DNA of 64,000 nucleotides from Dillenia suffruticosa (Eukaryota > Streptophyta > Magnoliopsida > Dilleniales > Dilleniaceae): contig JAVTVX010000013.1 in the NCBI GenBank assembly GCA_033439265.1, forward strand, positions 6,164,501 to 6,228,500, written 5' to 3'. Shown in pieces: positions 47,916-59,775 of the stretch (position 1 is its first letter; every line of letters starts with the position of its first letter). Both the position numbers and the translations under genes were made by a program. Under the pieces are notes generated by a model. That model was given only the letters and a program-made list of their open reading frames with translations, had not been told where the DNA came from and did no database searches.

Positions 47916-48060
47916 CTTTTTTTTTTTTTTGGCCTGACTTGGAGCCATCGCTGAATAGTCGGGGTTTTTCTTAATTAATCTGGGTCGATCTTTGGTCAAG
48001 TCCTAATCAAGAGAGGGATCTCCTATTATTGATTTTTTTTGTTCTCATATCAAATCAAAT
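47916..48060 (-). mobile_element. Diverged SINE tail, possibly family 1
   Basis: A T run (about 47920-47931) is followed by a segment whose minus strand reads CCCAGATTAATTAAGAAAAACCCC in part. It resembles the CAGATTAATCGAGGAGAAGG part of the SINE at 49674-49892. The similarity is weak and short. Confidence 0.3.
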
Positions 48061-49439
48061 CTGAATATAATTAAGAGATTTCAGCGTCATTTTCTATTAA
48101 ACTAATCGATGTTGGTGCTCTTCCTTTAATATTGGGGATCGAATATCCAGGGATTCCTTGTGTGATTAATTTAGTAAAGTTGATATTGATTTGGTCCTCT
48201 TCAATGCTTTTGCCGTATTGATTATTTAAATATTCCTTCACCCAACATTCAATTTGGGTGCCACTCACTCCCATGTGGAGTATAACTTGCGTTTGTACAC
48301 TTTTCTTACCCCAGAAGGGTGGTAAATAATTTTTTTTTTCAAAAGGATATTACTATTCGGCATGTCAAAGTGATTTTACAAGGTAAAAAAAATACCATAA
48401 GCTATTAATTAAGTTTTTTATCATTTTTGATTAAGTATTTTTTAATTATAAGAAAGTTCGTCGTAAGATTAAATTTTAAAAAATATTTCAGATTAAATAT
48501 TGTTTCATAAACTATTTCGGGATATGGTAAATTATATATATACACGTACACATACATATACATACATATCTTATATATACTCCTTAATCACTAGCTATTT
48601 AACACATAAAGATAGTAAAATTAGTACTTTTAAAATTGTATCTTGCCCAGTGGTTTAACCGGTTACATTAGAAATATCAAATTTGATAAATTACCAAAAA
48701 CTATCTTGTAAATCATTAAAAACTAAATATGATATTAAATATGAATTAAATCGAGTTTGATTATTTTTTCCTTTTAACTCAGTTCAAAAATTTCTATCTT
48801 TTCAAGTTTTAAAAATTTTAAAAATGATAATTTAAAAAATAACCCTTTCGTTGCATTTCTCTGAATTGATTAATTTTTATATGTTCGTCTTTTTCATTTT
48901 TCCTTTTACTTTCTAATATTCGATTATCTGTTTTGCTCTCTAGTCTTTTCATTTTTCCCTTTTCCCTTTTAATTTTAGTATCACAATTCTTTTTTTTTAT
49001 TTCAAATATTCTATTTTCGCTTTTACCATTTTCTATTGATTATGATAATTAAAGTAATAATAATATTAAAAAAATTGCTTTCGCTTGCCTCTAAACGATT
49101 TTGTTTTGAACATAAATGCACTTCGTAAATTCGCTACTTAAATACAAGTTATGGCATAACTCTCAATGTTAGCGAAGTTAATCTTTAGCCTCAAATCCAT
49201 AGAATTCTAATATAATATAAAAAAAATCTAAGTTAATTTTTTATATTATCAGGATAAATGAGTTCTTAAAACTAATACAAAGTGTTTATAGAATCTACAT
49301 CAATGCAGCTTTTATGTTAATTAAGTTATAGATACTTCGTCCATGCCCATATAATATAAGAATAGTCTTCTTTTTTAAATACTTTTTACGATAAATATTT
49401 TATGAAAATGTTAACTTCATATTTTTTATAAGCTTGAGA

Positions 49440-50331
49440 GTTGAATAATTCTATATATTAAAATTAAATTAATTATTGATTTGATTTTAATACATATTTG
49501 ATTTTCTTTAATTTTATATCTATTTATTTGTAATAATTATTTTTATATTTGTTATATTTGATTTTCCTTATTGATTTGAATAACAACCGAGTGTTGGGTT
49601 CCCATTACTTAATGGTCCTCATTGTTAGGAAGTATATTATATATTTATTGATTTGATTTTGATATATATTTAATTTTTTTTTTACTATGTTTTGGATACG
49701 GCTCGGTATCCGGGCCTTCTCCTCGATTAATCTGAATTGATCACTGCAGTGACTCCTTTCGGAGGGTGGGTTTCCTAACGGAAAACACTCCATACACATG
49801 AGAACCCGATATTCCAAGCAAAAGTTGAATCTCGATCATGTTTAAGAGTACTCAACCCCACATCCAATTGACCAAACCCACGTTAGTATATATATTTGAT
49901 TTTTCTTATTGATTTGAATAACTATTCGGTGTTTAGTTTCTAATACTCCGTGATCTTTATTATAAGGAAATATATTATATATGAAAATTAAATTAATTAT
50001 TGATTTGGTTTTCCTTAATTTTATATTTCTATATTTGTAAAAATGATTTTTATATTTGCCATATTTGATTTTCCTTACTGATTTGAATAACTATACAGTG
50101 TTTAGTTCCCATTACTCTATGATCTTGATTGTTAGAAAATATATTATATATGAAAATTAAATCAATTATTGATTTGATTTTCTTTAATTTTATATTTCTA
50201 TATTTATAATAATTATTTCTATATTTATGATAATTAATTTGATATATAAGTCCAACTTATTGTAATATTTCAATGAATCAATAGAGTCTTAGAGATTATT
50301 ATTATTTTCAAAGCTTCCTATATCTTTAACA
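49440..50331 (+). mobile_element. Copia-like LTR remnant with internal partial duplications
   Basis: A segment starting TGTTAGGAAGTATATTATAT or TGTTAGAAAATATATTATAT occurs at 49622 and 50130, with a partial middle copy near 49970. The last one runs to AACA at 50331 and is followed at once by TGATATCAAACCCATGC, a decayed form of the usual plant primer-binding site TGGTATCAGAGCC. A single LTR would be about 200 bp. No coding part follows. It is a fossil, with a SINE inserted at 49674-49892. Confidence 0.5.
49674..49892 (-). mobile_element. tRNA-derived SINE, family 1 (older copy)
   Basis: It corresponds along its length to 16899-17120 with many differences. The 5' head on the minus strand is ACTAACGTGGGTTTGGTCAA, shared motifs include CTCATGTGTATGGAGTG and GGAGTCACTGCAGTGATC, and the A tail is the T run at about 49674-49683. 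A short AT-rich direct repeat (TATATATTT) may be its target duplication. Confidence 0.75.
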
Positions 50332-51450
50332 TGATATCAAACCCATGCTCATATATATATATATATATATATTCTAATAAATGGGTACTCACTTATTTGA
50401 CCTCTAACAATTTTCAATAACCATCGAAATATTTGAAAGTAAATTTTTCATCCTTTAATATCGTAAATGTTTATAGAGTATTTTTGTAACCCACTAGTCT
50501 ATTGAAAGAGTTATATTTTTATTAATAAATTATAATTAAAATGATATAATTATTTCTATTTTTTATAAAAGTTTCGAATTCAAACCTTTATATATTAAAT
50601 AAAAAATAGAGTTATGTTCTTGACATGATACCATACGGGGCAACTTACACCACGCAAACCAAGCATTTAATAAAGGGTAAGGCACCTTTTTTTTTTTGGA
50701 TTCAAGAAAATGTAAACAAACAAAATCATATTGGGGAAGACAGGATAAAAATAGGGAGGATTTACTGTTTGAAAGGGATGGTAAGGTGCTTTTCTAATAA
50801 AGAGTAAATACCCTAAAAGTGCCATTACAATTATTGTTTCAATAACAAATGTTATTTTTATAATTATTAAGTAATTATTTTTTTATATCAAATAATTAAT
50901 ACCGATTAATTAAATCGATGAAACGTAAATACTCCTCACTTTACTATTTTAAGAATTTCAAACCCCACATAAAACACAAATAAATAACAAATATTTTTAT
51001 AGTTAAAAAGAACTATATATAGAATTTATCAACGAGAATCACATAATTCTTATTTTGTAATTATAAGTTAATTGATATTGTTTTTTCTTTTTTTATAAAA
51101 GTTTTGAGTTTGAGGGTTTTTTTTTTGGATAAAAATAAATAATTCTGATTTTGCATTATAACACGTGGCAGTTCCGAATCGGTAGATGCCTCAACAAGGG
51201 ATCACACCGTCTCGCCTTTGACCCCTCAATGCAAGGAAGGAAAAACGCAGCGTTTTGTGTAGAATTCACATTTGACCTGATTGAACCGAAGTTGTGCGGT
51301 CATTCATTAGACTCTGAATTGAGGGGTCAAAAAGTAATTCTACGGATTTTATTTAATTCTCTTGATCTCGAAGTTGTTAAACTAACCCAGATTAGATTAT
51401 GTCGATTAAATTTTAAGTGCGATATTATAATTAATAAAGATTTCTCCATT

Positions 51451-52914
51451 TTGTAAGCTCCTCTCTGTCCTCTCTCTTTCTCTCTCGCGTCCCACAATAT
51501 TCTACCCCGTACTCTTTCTCTCTCTACCTTCACCGTCATCGACGTGCGAGACAACTAAGATCATAATTCTTTGATTTCTTTATTACGCGGTATCGCTCTG
51601 GGTCTCTCGCCTTCTTACCTCATTCTTTCCTCTTCCTCCTTCTATGAGAATTAAACACTTTTTCGGTAACTGTACAGCAACACACGTTTGTTTTATATTT
51701 GATTAAAGATTCGAGTTTGTTGGGATTTTGATTTCTGGTAATTTTCTCTGACCCAGATACAATTTTGAAGCTGACTTTTTTATTTGCCCATTTATGTCAA
51801 AATTATCATTAATTGCATTTATTGGTATGGTCTATTCTACTCTTCTCTGCTCTGCTTTGATTGTGATTGTGAAAATGGCTGCTTTCTCTGCTGAATTTCA
51901 CTTGTTTGTGCACAACCAATTATTCCCAGTACTGTTTTTTTTATTACGTTTATGATCTACACAGTGACGGATCTGTGTCTATACATGAATAAGTGTCAGG
52001 ACATTAATGGGTGTGTTTGCGTGACTTGTTCCTAATTTAGATCAGGGGTCTCCATTTTTATCCATGTTGAATATGTTCGATTTGTAAAGGATGAGGTGGC
52101 ACTTGAATAAATCTGATCTGGCTAATTTGGTAATACAATTTCTAAAGGTTTTGATAAGTGTGAGATGGCGAAATTGAAGTTCATTAACAATATACTCGGC
52201 TTCACCTTACGCGGGAGGTGCTGGAGTAGTTGTGTTCTTTATAATTGGTCCGGTGAAGAGAAATGTGGTGGTGCTTCAATTTTAGTACAATTAAACTTTA
52301 ATAAGCAATATAAATTAGTCCATATTGAATAATTGTAGCATCCTATTCTCGGGGATGGTGGTGGAGTAGATTAGAGTTTGGATAATTGGCGTTATGTAGT
52401 GGAAGACAAGATCAGGTGGCTTTAACTTAGTCTGCAAGTTTGAGTAGTTCTGATTATTCTGGTTGAAATGTCTCTTGATTTCTACGTTTGATGTAATAAG
52501 AGGTGGTCCTGTCGTCTAGTTGTGCCCTCTTTGCAATTTCTGAGGCTAATTTGTTTCTTATTAGTACTAATGGTTCACCGGTTTTCTGCTTGGTGATGGT
52601 GATTTGGTGGACTATGCCCACCATTTTTCTGTTAAAAAATTATTTGCCAAGGATCCTAATCTTACGCATCTACATATCACATTTGAAAGCCAATCTTTTT
52701 TCTAAATTCCTTTTTATTTATTCTTAAGTTACTTTCACAAGTTATGTGATATTGTTAAGCATCTCTTTTGATAATGTATAAGGTGCTACTGAATTGAGAG
52801 TCCATTTTGGAGATAGAGAAACCTTATGCTCCCTACACTTTTGCAGGCTTGTTAACTGAAGCCTGATGTGTTTGATGACATTGAGACAACCATAAGTTTG
52901 AGCATTTTATGTGA
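51451..52914 (+). other. Promoter and 5' leader (probably with intron) of the TBL gene
   Basis: A pyrimidine-rich leader-like block (CTCCTCTCTGTCCTCTCTCT, 51459-51500; CCTCTTCCTCCTTCTATGAG near 51630) is followed by T-rich, intron-like DNA until the first coding ATG at 52915. Several GT and AG candidates exist, so I cannot place the leader intron exactly. Confidence 0.4.
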
Positions 52915-55900
52915 ATGAGGATGAAGGGAGGCTTTCATGGGTTGAGGGGCAAGCAATTCTCCATTATCTTCATAGCATTTGTATGCACAACAATCATTCT
53001 ATGGGCATGTGAGAAAACCCCATTTCTTGCCGTTAGGTTTCCACGTTCAAGTCAGTATTTGCAAGTTTCTCCAGGTTTGCCTCCATTTTCTCTTTTTCCT
53101 CATAAGTGTAAATGCTGTTTCTTGAAATGGTCGGCCTTTGTTTCAGGATGCATGAATTATACAAACCATCATGCAGTTGGCATTCCTTGTCTTCCTATGA
53201 AGAAAGCTGATAACGCCCTAACCCAATAGAATAGGGAAAGGCAGCTAATTCCTTCGGAGGATTGTGGCTTTCTGTTTGTAAGAAACAACATATTTCAAAA
53301 CCTTGCAGAAAAAACTCTCGGATCATCCCAAGAAGTCACGTGCGCTCTGATTTGTATATCATGTAAACTGGCACAGTTAATTAGATGTATAATATCCATT
53401 ATTATTAATGAGATAGGCAATAGCTTCAATCTTAACAAATGTTCTGTGGTGAAAGAATCAGCATTGCTTGAGTTTTGAGACATCCATACACTAAAAGGTT
53501 ACTTTGCATTTTTGGAACTTCTTGTTGAAATTCAATTGCTCCTAATCAAAGATATGTAATCAAAGTTTCATTCTGAGTGAGCAGATAGGTCTTAACTGCC
53601 TAATTGTTGGATTAATTGTAGTTAAAAATTATTGTTATATATGATTTGATGCCTTGTCTTTGCTTGAAATTTTACCCATTTTTGTTTGGTACTTATTGTG
53701 CAGAGGTTTCGGATGGGCCTTCTTTGGTGGGTGATATATCTTCAAACTCAGACGTATATGTCAATAAAAGTGGACCCAGTCCTCATCCTGCAACCAGCTC
53801 TTTTGAAATGATAACTGATACTAGTGAGTCAATGGTGACCTCATGCATTGTGGAAGGTAACAGCTTCTGAAAATTTTGACTAAGTATTTAGAGTATCCTA
53901 GCATTTTTCAATTTCTGTGTTGTGCTGAATGGGTGCTCTTTCGCACCCCACCTTTACAATGTAATTTAAAAAAAAAAATTATTTTTTACATCCATCATCT
54001 TGAATGTCTAAACACTTCTATGCTGAAGAATGTTGGGAAATTTAAAGTCAATAGTGTTAATATTCTTTTTTAAAGACATGTTTCTCCTGGCTCTCCTGGC
54101 TTATGGGTATTATATTTAATGGTGGTACAGAGAATCAGTGTAATGACTCCAAAGGAAAAGCAAAAGACAAATCCATCCGAGGAGAAGAAAAAAATTTGAA
54201 ACAGTCAGACCAAGCCACTGCAAATGCAAGTTCAAGTTCTTCATTGGGGAGAGAAAATGACAATCCAGTGACTCCTGCAGAGCAAGGTGACTGGGCAAAG
54301 GCTGGGCCAACTTATTGGCTGCATGTATCCTGTTATTTGCCTTTTGAAAGTCATGTTTCTGGCTCTTAACTTAGGTATTCTATTTAATGGTGGTACAGAG
54401 GATCAGCCAAATGACTCCAAAGAAAAAACAAAAGACAAACACATAGCTGGAGAAGAAAAAGATTCAAAACGCTCAAAGCAAGTGACAGAACTTGCGAAAT
54501 CAATTTCTTCAAGTGGGGAAGAAACAATGGCTCCTGCAGACCAAGGTAGAATAGCCTGTGTCTCTTTTCTTTACAGGTTTTCTCTATAGTCTGCCTTCTT
54601 TTGCATGCTTTTGTTCCTTTTCCCTTATTTCCTGGCTAAGTGAGTTCTTATGGGTGTTGCTGAGAATCTTAACACATACAGAATGTAACAATTTCCTGGG
54701 TCCGATCTGAGAAGAACAGTATACATGAGTATCAGTTTAGCAATTTTGTAGATGGGCATAAAAAAAAAGAACAGAATCACATTTTGTGAAGCACTTTGCT
54801 ATTAATTAGCTCATCAATCATTCCTGCTTGTATATTGACTGTCTTATGTTGTATCCCTTCCAGCGTGTAATTATGCCAAAGGTAAATGGGTCACAGACAA
54901 CCGGAGGCCTCTATATTCGGGGTCTCATTGCAAGCAATGGCTCTCACCTATGTGGGCTTGCCGGTTGACACAGCGGACAGATTTTTCCTATGAGAAATTT
55001 CGTTGGCAGCCAAAAAATTGCAAAATGGAAGAGTTCGAGGGCTCTAAGTTTTTGAGAAGGTATTATTGCATTTCTGGTCATACGTAGCTTCCTGTGTAAT
55101 AGGTTATGATCTTGATGGTAATCTATGAAACCTTAGTCTGATTACTGATATGATCAAATTTGGTCTTTATACTGAATTTCCTTATATTAGCAGACTGAGT
55201 TGGGTTTGATACTATTGACTAGCCAAAAGTTGTTTCAATTCTTTGTCAAATAGGGGTTTGTCCTCTATTTGTTTCTAGGCTGTGCTCTAAGGAACATATC
55301 GAGTCCATGAGTTTCCTTGACCTCTAATTTTGTGTTGCATTTTTCTTGCTTGTGAGGGCCTTTAAATTTTTGAAAAATTCGTAAGCATTTTTGTTCTGCC
55401 TGCTAATGCTTTCAGGTAATGTTTATGCTTCATAGATAAACCTTCACTAGCAATTGTTTATACTTGATGAGGAAACGATGAAATGACATCATTTTATCCT
55501 ATATTTGGTATTGTGTAGGTAATATTTTCTTCTTTCCTGCTTTTGGACTGTTTTTTTGTTTGTCCCCTGTAAACCACTGATACAGAGTGGTGGACACGAG
55601 GAAGTTGTATAATTTAGAAAGGCTTATATCTTGTTGTCTCTAAGAACTGTGTCCACAGACATGACAGACGCAATCATTTCTAAAAGTAGGTTGTTTCTAA
55701 GTTTGGCCTGCCAGATCTATTCTATAATTTTTTTATCCTACATTTGTCTATGCTGTTAGGGGTGAGTTACAATTAGTAAGTTCAAAGTACTTCCAAAGCC
55801 GGTTGGTGGCTTAAAAAGTATTTAGAATGCCATTGTTTTTGGGATTAGCTCACTAGATTATTATATGTAGTCTTATTGACGACTGTGGGTTGCATTTCTG

Positions 55901-57644
55901 TGATGTATTGTTTGAGAGTTTTTGAGGAGGGAAGGGGGATGTTCGCAGCGCAATCAAAGGGAAAGGAAGGGGAGTGGATGGGATGAATCATTCTTTTCTC
56001 TTGTTTGGATATTAAAAAATTAATGAATGTCTAGAGAAGCTAAATTCGGTATTTTTCAGTAAAATCTAAACGACCTCCCTTGGAAACCCCTCAAATCGGA
56101 GGGAATGATTTTTTGAAGAGTTGGAGGGGATTGGAGGTTATCAAAAACCCTCCTGTTCCAACCTCCTTATTAGAAAAAACTCCCAAACCGAAATAAAGAA
56201 TTATATTTCCTATCCTTTCCTCCCCTTTCTTCCAATCCCCTCCTTTAAACACTATATTTGATGTAGCAATTACAATTGAAATACTATACATATCTCTACT
56301 TTCATAAATGTGAATGAAAGGGTGATCTCATAGTTTTTGGTCTGTGAAGATGCGTTGTTAGGTGCTCAATTTTATTTTCCCATTGAGGCCGAACTTAAAC
56401 CTGTGCTACCAGCTGAGCTATCCCGACCGATTCCTGGCACGTTATCATCATTTTACTAGAGGACTTTGTTCTATGTCAATTAAAAGAACGAAAAAGTATT
56501 ACAAAGTCTACTTCCATAAATGTGTTCCTTGATTTACACTTGCAATGTGCCATGATATACTATTTAATGTTCTGCTGAAAAGGCCGAGGGAAGGGGGGCG
56601 GGAGAGAGAGGCTGTAGCTGTATTTTATAATCTGGTAGATCAGATGGTCACAAGGTTGCTGAAGGAAAACAAAATAATTGCTAACAGTGCATATTGATAA
56701 GGTCTTATCAAGTTTGTTGCTTTAGTAGGTTGTTGGATTCCTGCTGCTGCACCGCCCCAACTATTTATTTTATGTTTGCATTGTTATGATCTTCTATTAT
56801 ATTGGTGCTTTGTTCCAGGATGAAGGACAAGACTCTAGCCTTCATAGGTGATTCATTAGGTCGACAGCAATTCCAATCTCTGATGTGCATGGTCACAGGG
56901 GGCATAGAAAGGCCTGATGTCTTGGATGTGGGATGGGAGTATGGCCTTGTCAAAGCTCGTGGTGCTGTGCGCCCAGATGGGTGGGCTTATTGCTTCCCAG
57001 AGACCAATACCACCATTCTTTACTACTGGTCAGCAAGCCTCTGCAATATAGAGCCCCTGGATGCTACAAACCCAGCCACCGACTATGCCATGCACCTTGA
57101 TCAGCCGCCTGCATTCTTGAGTCGATACATTCACAGATTCAATGTCTTAGTTCTTAACACGGGACATCATTGGAATAGAGGGAAGCTAACACAAAACCGC
57201 TGGGTTATGCATGTTGGTGGTGTTCGAAACACCAACAGGAAGATTGCAGAAATTGGACGAGCCAAGAATTTAACGGTGTACAGCATTGTACGTTGGGTAG
57301 ACTCACAGCTCCCAAAATACCCTGGTTTGAAGGCATTCTTCAGGAGTCTCTCTCCGAGGCATTTTTTTCATGGGGATTGGAATACCGGAGGAACTTGTGA
57401 TAATACCACTCCGTCTGAAGGGAAAGAAGTTTTGCAAGAGGAGTCTAGTGATTCTGTAGCTGGGGGAGCGGTGAAGGGTACTAGAGTTAGTCTGTTGGAC
57501 ATAACGGCTCCATCAGAGCTGAGAGATGAAGGCCACATATCCCGGTACAGCATCAAAGCTACCCCAGGCGTGCAGGACTGCTTGCACTGGTGTCTACCCG
57601 GAGTTCCTGATATGTGGAATGAGATGCTTTTCGCACAAATCTGA
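52915..57644 (+). CDS. Trichome birefringence-like (TBL, DUF231/PC-esterase) Golgi O-acetyltransferase, six exons
   Basis: TBL proteins are Golgi type II membrane proteins that O-acetylate cell-wall polysaccharides. Exons: 52915-53074, 53704-53856, 54131-54286, 54399-54545, 54864-55059 and 56819-57644, total 1638 nt, 545 aa. A cytosolic tail and one membrane segment ([17 protein letters not shown], about residues 15-31) come first, then a low-complexity Ser/Lys/Glu stem (exons 2-4), then the TBL domain (exon 5: [19 protein letters not shown] with conserved cysteines) and the esterase domain (exon 6). The catalytic GDS motif is GDSLGRQQ and the C-terminal DxxH motif is [17 protein letters not shown]. 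Exons 3 and 4 are a tandem duplicate. The start could also be the ATG two codons later. I think it belongs to the TBL14/15/16 group, but that is not certain. Confidence 0.92.
54077..54545 (+). repeat. Tandem exon duplication in the TBL stem
   Basis: Unit 1 (about 54077-54286) and unit 2 (about 54352-54545) share intron sequence (CATGTTTCTCCTGGCTCTCC against CATGTTTCTGGCTCTTAACT, TTTAATGGTGGTACAGAG) and exon sequence (AATGACTCCAAAG, CCTGCAGA-CAAGG). Each unit encodes a version of [17 protein letters not shown]. Both exons start and end in phase 1, so the frame survives. Confidence 0.9.
55060..56818 (+). other. Large intron 5 of the TBL gene
   Basis: 1.76 kb with GT-AG ends. It contains a GA/GG-rich stretch (55920-56000), the mirror CCCTCC-rich stretch (56070-56250) and a tRNA-like SINE relic near 56380-56430. 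No coding exon is evident in it. Confidence 0.6.
56370..56450 (-). mobile_element. tRNA-like SINE relic in TBL intron 5
   Basis: On the minus strand GGTCGGGATAGCTCAGCTGG is a clear A box, and AGGTTTAAGTTCGGCC about 10 nt later a B box-like segment. The spacing is shorter than in a functional tRNA gene and no acceptor stem is evident, so it is a relic. Confidence 0.55.
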
Positions 57645-57856
57645 TTCGGTCATCTTCCACAAGAAAATCCTTGAAGAATGTTGCATACCCTGTTGTTTAT
57701 GTTGTAACACAAGGTAGGAGACGCCACGACACTTGGGTTTAGCTTTTGAAACGTAGAAAGGATAGAGAGAACTACTAAAACGAGTATTAGCTTAGGCAAT
57801 CACATTCTTTCTATCCTCGTTTCAGTTAAAACTTTTCACTGCCCAATTGAAGGGTA

Positions 57857-57953
57857 GTGGATCAAGACTTCTAAAATTAGCATGGAAACAATTTAGGAAG
57901 TGGATCAAGTCTTCTAAAATTAGCATGGGAACAATTTATGAAGTTCCCAACAG
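57857..57953 (+). repeat. Tandem duplication of about 45 bp downstream of TBL
   Basis: GTGGATCAAGACTTCTAAAA, then TTAGCATGGAAACAATTTA, is repeated at once as GTGGATCAAGTCTTCTAAAA, then TTAGCATGGGAACAATTTA. The two units differ by about three bases. Confidence 0.9.
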
Positions 57954-58496
57954 AAAACATACAGTCTATTGTCTGTATACTAATTTAATACAGAATCAAT
58001 GAATTTTTAGCATTGGATGACAAATTTTTTGTTTTACCTATTTCTACTGTTTTGTAGCTTTTCCCACTCATTTGATCTTCGCCGCTTGTATCGATCTGGA
58101 AACATCACCAGATTGGTGGGGTTGATCACGATCCGAAGTGCACTTGGGGCAAATGCTATTCCAACGAACCAAAAATTGTGGTAAATGTTGATCTTGATGG
58201 GTGCGAATTTCATTAGTCTTATCTAAAAAGGTACAATCTTCTATCTAAAGCCATATTCAAATCCAGCCAAATTTTGACACCTCGTACTTATATATTGTTT
58301 TTTTTATTATATCAAGATTTGAATATGAGTTTTCTAAGTTGGATGAGGAAATTATGATTATTAAACTGTTCTATTATGGACCTTGCTTATATATCATTGT
58401 GTTTGTTGTGGGTCTGCTTCGCAATAAACATATTTAAGAATTTTAGTACAGAACATATCCACCCACAAATATGTTATTACTGTTGGCTTATATATA

Positions 58497-58665
58497 TATA
58501 TTTTTTGTTTTTATATGGATTTTATCTGATTAATTTAGTTCGAGTATTATAGAGTCTAATTTAGAGATCGGTACTTTTAAATCTTTTTTTATTATTCCTA
58601 ATATTTAAAATCGAGATTTTTTATTAAAGGGATAGAGTGTTTTATAACCGTTCAATCCAAAAAAA
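58497..58665 (-). mobile_element. SINE-like repeat, family 2 (diverged)
   Basis: It begins at a TATATA/T-run end (58493-58507). Its minus strand has GGTTATAAAACACTCTATCC and a TCTCGATTTTAAATATTAGG segment in positions comparable to the tRNA-like head of the repeats at 13385 and 33437. The similarity is weak. Confidence 0.3.
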
Positions 58666-59289
58666 TTGGATACGGTTGGCTTATAATGCCATGAGCCCCG
58701 ACTTCCCTTTCTTTTATTTTTCTTACTTTCCCTCCAATATGAAGGGTAACCAAGTGTGATTGTCCCGGACACCACACCGCCGATGATAAAATTTTCTGTT
58801 TAAATCATATTTACCGCTTGCAGAGTTAATTTATGGTTACAATTTCTAGGTGGCTGAATATAACTCCCCCAAAATTAGATTTAAAATCTACTATTATTAA
58901 AAATAAATTTCCTTAACTACAATTTGAGATTTTTAATATAAAAAGAAAAGATTGTAATCTCTTATTTGCCTAAGAAATTAAATAACAAATATAATGATAA
59001 TAAAACATAACAAATATAGTAATAAAAAAATGGCAGAGGAAAACATTTGTACGTTGCTAGTAAAAGTTCTCTTTTTAGTATATAAGAGAAGTTTGAATTT
59101 GAGTCTTTTAAAAAAATAAAACGGTAATAATTAATTGAGCTATAACATATCGAGAGTAAATAACTTTCTCCTCTCTATTTCAATGAAGACATTATTAACA
59201 TATAAATAACACACAGGAAACTACACCCATGCAAAATAAAGATTATTTTCATTTATGGAGAGAATCATTTATGCAGAGAAAGACTTTTC

Positions 59290-59775
59290 TCTTTTAGGGT
59301 ATGTTACCCTTTGCATTTTAATTTTAAATTATAATTTTCTTTACCAATCATTGATGTCAAAAAGACCATTTTACCCTTGCATCTCTCTCTCTCTCTCATC
59401 CTTATTTATTGTTCTCTCTCTTTTTCAATCATGTTAATATTCATGTTCTTACTTTCTTTATGTCATTTTCTTTCTTAATCGATCTATATTTTTCTCTTAT
59501 CTCAATTGATTGAGAATATAATTGATTTAGAAAATGGGAAAAAGTTGTCAACCGGTGAACAGAGAGGGGAGATGAAGAAGGGGAGAGATAAAAGAGAGTG
59601 AAGAATCATCTTAGAGAGAGATGAGAGTGAAGGGAGTGATAGGGGGAGAAGGGGAAAAGAGAGAGAATATTGATGTATTTTTATTCAATTAAAAGACATA
59701 AAAAGATAAAATAGTTTTATTATATGTGAAAAACTTATAATTGAAAAGATAAATATTTAGAGTGCCTAAAAATGA
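59290..59775. mobile_element. Foldback (MITE-like) element with pyrimidine/purine arms
   Basis: The left part has TTTAGGGTATGTTACCCTTT and then CT repeats (59382-59420). The right part mirrors it with GA-rich DNA (59560-59670) and an end whose reverse complement is TTTAGGCACTCTAAATATTT. The inner arms TTTTCAATCATG / CATCTTAGAGAG and the AAATTATAATTTTCTTT / CTTTTCAATTATAAG blocks support an inverted repeat. I did not find a clear target duplication. Confidence 0.45.

Larger units (their letters stand above)
47222..51450. other. AT-rich intergenic region with retroelement remains
   Basis: It holds the promoter of the isomerase gene (right side of 47222) and then long AT-rich DNA with repeat remnants listed separately (47916-48060, 49440-50331, 49674-49892). 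The short open frames (47340-47669, 48071-48274) have no support. A TA microsatellite lies at about 50350-50371. Confidence 0.5.

Noticed and set aside
47340-48274. Short frames on both strands upstream of the isomerase gene
   Set aside because: Low-complexity hydrophobic or unremarkable translations with no homolog recognised.
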